Shown here one piece after another: positions 61,631 to 64,000 of a DNA stretch of 64,000 bases. This DNA is from Desulfovibrio psychrotolerans. Its GTDB lineage: Bacteria > Desulfobacterota > Desulfovibrionia > Desulfovibrionales > Desulfovibrionaceae. Every line of letters begins with the position of its first letter. Position 1 is the first letter of the stretch. The stretch lies in NCBI RefSeq assembly GCF_013340305.1, contig NZ_BLVP01000001.1, positions 186,001 to 250,000 on the forward strand. Direction: 5' to 3'. The notes below the pieces were generated by a model. That model ran no database searches and had not been told where the DNA came from. It saw nothing but the letters and a program-made list of their open reading frames with translations. The position numbers and the translations under genes are program-made.

Positions 61631-61664
61631 CGACCGGACCCCGCCCACCAGCGGGGTCCGGTCG
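61631..61664 (+). terminator. Terminator of the second greA
   Basis: Perfect 14-bp stem CGACCGGACCCCGC/GCGGGGTCCGGTCG with a 6-base loop, followed by a short TTT. The core matches the hairpin after the first greA (ACCCCGC/GCGGGGT), which suggests gene and terminator were duplicated together. Confidence 0.75.
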
Positions 61665-61675
61665 TTTCCGGCACC

Positions 61676-61702
61676 AAAAAAAGGCTGCGACAGGTCGCAG
61701 CC
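61676..61702 (-). terminator. Terminator of ppiC
   Basis: GGCTGCGAC-AG-GTCGCAGCC hairpin which, on the minus strand, is followed by TTTTTTT. It lies 150 bases past the ppiC stop. Confidence 0.8.
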
Positions 61703-61855
61703 GGATACACAAGGGGAATCAGCAACCCGTATCATGCGGCTGTTGCCATGTGCAAAGGGCGGCGTCTGTCCGGGATGCTGCAAAAAAAACATCCCCGAGC
61801 CGGCAAGCTCCTTTGCCATGTCAGGCCGCACAGGCCGATACCCCTATAAAAAGCC

Positions 61856-62137
61856 TTAATCGTTGCGCTCGGTCACTTCCACAAGATGAAAACCGAACTG
61901 CGTGCGCACGGGGCCGTGCACCTCGCCCACCGCTTCATTAAAACAGACGTGATCAAATTCAGGCACCATCTGCCCGGGGCGGAACGCGCCCAACTCGCCG
62001 CCACGGCGGCCGGAAGGACATTTGGAATACTGCCGTGCCATTTCGGCAAAGTCCTCACCGGCGACGATGCGGGACTTCAGTTCGTTACATGCGTCTTCGG
62101 AATCAACAAGAATGTGACGTGCTTTGGCGGTTGCCAT
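61856..62137 (-). CDS. ppiC: Parvulin-type peptidyl-prolyl isomerase
   Basis: 93 aa, the same length as E. coli PpiC. HILV near 8, CPSGRRGGELGAFRPGQMVPEFD in the middle and TQFGFHLVEV near the end are the parvulin active site. No signal peptide, so cytoplasmic. AAGGAG precedes the ATG at 62137; 15 upstream in-frame residues are excluded. Confidence 0.93.
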   Translation of the reverse strand: MATAKARHILVDSEDACNELKSRIVAGEDFAEMARQYSKCPSGRRGGELGAFRPGQMVPEFDHVCFNEAVGEVHGPVRTQFGFHLVEVTERND

Positions 62138-62305
62138 CAGGAATACTCCTTGGTTGTAATATCGGTGCGCGCAGCATGCCACGGCTTTCTGCGGCTGGCA
62201 ACCTGCACATTTCCCGTTTTCCGGCTTGCTTCTGGAACGGATGAGGGATATAGCCCGTAAACGATTTCCATTAACCTCAACTCATGATGTTTCAAGGAGA
62301 ACTGG

Positions 62306-63787
62306 ATGGCCGGTTCCGATGACAGCCGCCAGATGGGCGCTGAAGAAAATTTTGAAGCGATGCTGGATGCCTACACGGGCTCGATGGGAGAAACCCTAAA
62401 GGTGGGCGACCGCATCAAGGGCACAGTCATCAGCATAACCGCTGACAGCGTGTTCGTGGACACCGGCACCAAGGTGGACGGCGTTGCCGAACGCAGCGAG
62501 TTTCTGGACGATAACGGCGAACTTTCCGTCAAGGAAGGCGAAGAGGTGGAACTCTACGTCATGGCCGCCGGTGCTCAGGAAATCCGCCTGTCCAAGGCGC
62601 TTGCCGGAGTCGGCGGCGCAGCCCTCCTTGAAGACGCCTACAAGACCAAGCTCCCCGTGGAAGGCCGGGTCGTTGCCACCCGCAAGGGCGGCTATGACGT
62701 GGACGTACTCAAGCGCCGCGCGTTCTGCCCTGTCAGCCAGATAGACACCCGCTTTGTGGAGAACGCCGAGGAGTTTGTGGGCAAATCCTTCCAGTTCCTC
62801 ATCATCAAGTTCGAGCAGCACGGGCGCAACGTGGTCGTTTCGCGCCGCGCTCTGCTGGAACTGGAACAGGAAGCCAAGCGCGCCGAATTCATGGCCCAGA
62901 TGCAGGAAGGGTCTGTAGTGGACACCAAGATCGTCCGCCTTGCCCCCTTCGGTGCCTTTGCGGAAATCATGCCCGGAGTGGAAGGCCTCATCCACGTCTC
63001 CGAGCTCTCATGGTCCCGCATTGGTGCCCCGGATGAAGCCGTGAGCGAAGGCGACATCGTACGCGCCAAAATCCTCTCCATAGAAACGGACAAAAAGGGC
63101 CAGCTGCGCATTTCCCTTTCTGCCCGTCAGGTGACGGAAAATCCGTGGGCCCGCGTGGCCGATGCACTGACGGAAGGAGAAATCCGCGAAGGCAAGGTCG
63201 TACGCCTGACCAACTTCGGGGCTTTCGTGGAAGTGCTTCCCGGCATAGACGGCCTGGTGCACGTCTCGGAAATGTCCTACACCAAGCGTGTGCACAAGCC
63301 CGGCGATATGGTCGCAGTGGGCGATACCGTCACCGTGAAGGTTAAGGGAATTGACCTTGCCCAGCAGCGCGTCTCCCTGAGCATGAAGGAAGCAGAAGGC
63401 GATCCGTGGTCCGGCGTGGTGGAACAGTTCTCCGTAGGGGCCACCCTTGAGGGCAAAGTCGAATCCCGTACCGAATTCGGCCTGTTCATCGCCCTTGCTC
63501 CCGGCGTAACCGGGCTCATGCCCAAATCCAATATGGCTAAGGCCCCCAAGGCCGCCAATCTGGATAACGCCAAGCCCGGCGACACCTTGCAGGTAACTGT
63601 GGCTCAGATTCGGGCACAGGAACGCAAGATCACCCTCGCCCCCGTGGGCGTGGAAACGGCCGAAGACACCTCGTGGAAGGAATATCGCAAGCCCAGGGCC
63701 GAAAAAGGCCCGGTGGCAGGCAGCGATGCTCCTGCTTTCGAGAATACGCTGGGTGCCGCCCTGAAGAATGCCTTGAAAAACAAATAA
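62306..63787 (+). CDS. S1-domain RNA-binding protein (RpsA-like)
   Basis: 493 aa with about five S1 domains (near 30-100, 112-185, 198-272, 286-360 and 372-445). The third and fourth are the most typical (FGAFAEIMPGVEGLIHVSELS, FGAFVEVLPGIDGLVHVSEMS). The length is between full ribosomal protein S1 and shorter S1 regulators, and the first 28 residues are acidic. It binds mRNA and helps initiation or RNA turnover. AAGGAG precedes the ATG. It is unclear whether this is the only S1 of the cell. Confidence 0.9.
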   Translation: MAGSDDSRQMGAEENFEAMLDAYTGSMGETLKVGDRIKGTVISITADSVFVDTGTKVDGVAERSEFLDDNGELSVKEGEEVELYVMAAGAQEIRLSKALAGVGGAALLEDAYKTKLPVEGRVVATRKGGYDVDVLKRRAFCPVSQIDTRFVENAEEFVGKSFQFLIIKFEQHGRNVVVSRRALLELEQEAKRAEFMAQMQEGSVVDTKIVRLAPFGAFAEIMPGVEGLIHVSELSWSRIGAPDEAVSEGDIVRAKILSIETDKKGQLRISLSARQVTENPWARVADALTEGEIREGKVVRLTNFGAFVEVLPGIDGLVHVSEMSYTKRVHKPGDMVAVGDTVTVKVKGIDLAQQRVSLSMKEAEGDPWSGVVEQFSVGATLEGKVESRTEFGLFIALAPGVTGLMPKSNMAKAPKAANLDNAKPGDTLQVTVAQIRAQERKITLAPVGVETAEDTSWKEYRKPRAEKGPVAGSDAPAFENTLGAALKNALKNK

Positions 63788-63812
63788 GTCATATCTTCAA
63801 ACAGGTTATCGT

Positions 63813-63841
63813 AAAGGCCGGGTTCATACCCGGCCTTTTTT
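63813..63841 (+). terminator. Terminator of the S1-domain gene
   Basis: AAAGGCCGGG-TTCATA-CCCGGCCTTT hairpin with six Ts, 26 bases after the stop. Confidence 0.9.
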
Positions 63842-63943
63842 GCGTTCCATACGGTTTACATGCCATGAAAACAGCCTATTATGGAAGGGTCAGAGTTTCT
63901 GCCACAGCACCCCATTCAGCAGAATTCTCAAGGAGAATCTTCA

Positions 63944-64000
63944 ATGAAACGAACCTCAGCACGTATTGTCGCTTTTGCCCCCCTTTTCACGCTGTTCATG
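63944..64000 (+). CDS. Start of an exported or membrane protein, cut by the window end
   Basis: Only 19 codons are visible: MKRTSARIVAFAPLFTLFM. AAGGAG lies nine bases before the ATG, and a basic start followed by a hydrophobic stretch looks like a signal peptide or membrane anchor. Identity cannot be told. Confidence 0.6.
   Translation, partial: MKRTSARIVAFAPLFTLFM

Overview
The window reads as a chromosomal segment of a sulfate-reducing member of the Desulfovibrionaceae (Desulfovibrio or a close relative). The best markers are the Tmc transmembrane redox complex (tmcDCBA) with its type II tetraheme cytochrome c3, a cytochrome c nitrite reductase pair (nrfHA) next to a sigma-54 regulator, several sensor kinases with c-type heme motifs, LL-diaminopimelate aminotransferase as the lysine route, and GC-rich, closely packed genes. 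I see no insertion sequence, prophage module or CRISPR array. Assignments rest on reading motifs by eye; no database was searched.

Layout. 1-15 kb is housekeeping: a minus-strand set (dapL, folK, a small YHS/TRASH-like membrane protein, transaldolase), then on the plus strand xerD, a DHH/CBS/tRNA-nucleotidyltransferase fusion, a HIT protein, lapA-lapB, mutS, a lipoprotein and lysA, then an S24-type repressor and a tiny zinc-ribbon-like protein. 15-24 kb is mostly minus strand: manC, cysC, tRNA-Leu(GAG), secG, tpiA, rimI, an inositol-monophosphatase-family enzyme, and a GAF protein whose stop codon touches the mreB start; a NUDIX gene is on the plus strand. 24-33 kb holds an unrecognised 575-aa protein, gcvT, rsmE-rarA, a glycosyltransferase with a BON lipoprotein, ettA and a PlsC-like acyltransferase with altered motifs.

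33-41 kb is a nitrite-respiration locus. nrfHA run left, and a hybrid kinase with a periplasmic heme-c motif plus an NtrC-type regulator run right. The gap between them contains a sigma-54-like promoter and a phased array of TGTCAT-N6-ATGACA palindromes, so the whole signalling path from sensor to enhancer to promoter can be read from the DNA. 41-43 kb has a small conserved-looking gene, a GluQ-RS gene with a short-period repeat in its leader, and tRNA-Arg(CCU), followed by an AT-rich intergenic stretch.

43-56 kb is the most distinctive part. tmcDCBA is followed by an unknown gene, a tandem universal stress protein, two single-domain receivers and a REC-PAS-PAS kinase. Converging on it are a paralogous REC-kinase, a periplasmic di-heme sensor kinase and an IscR-like Rrf2 regulator with three correctly spaced cysteines. 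This looks like a redox-sensing signalling island attached to the Tmc electron-transfer complex. 56-64 kb has two small proteins, an hsp20-lon pair, two tandem greA genes (the second with a charge-reversed catalytic tip), ppiC, an S1-domain protein and the start of one more exported or membrane protein.
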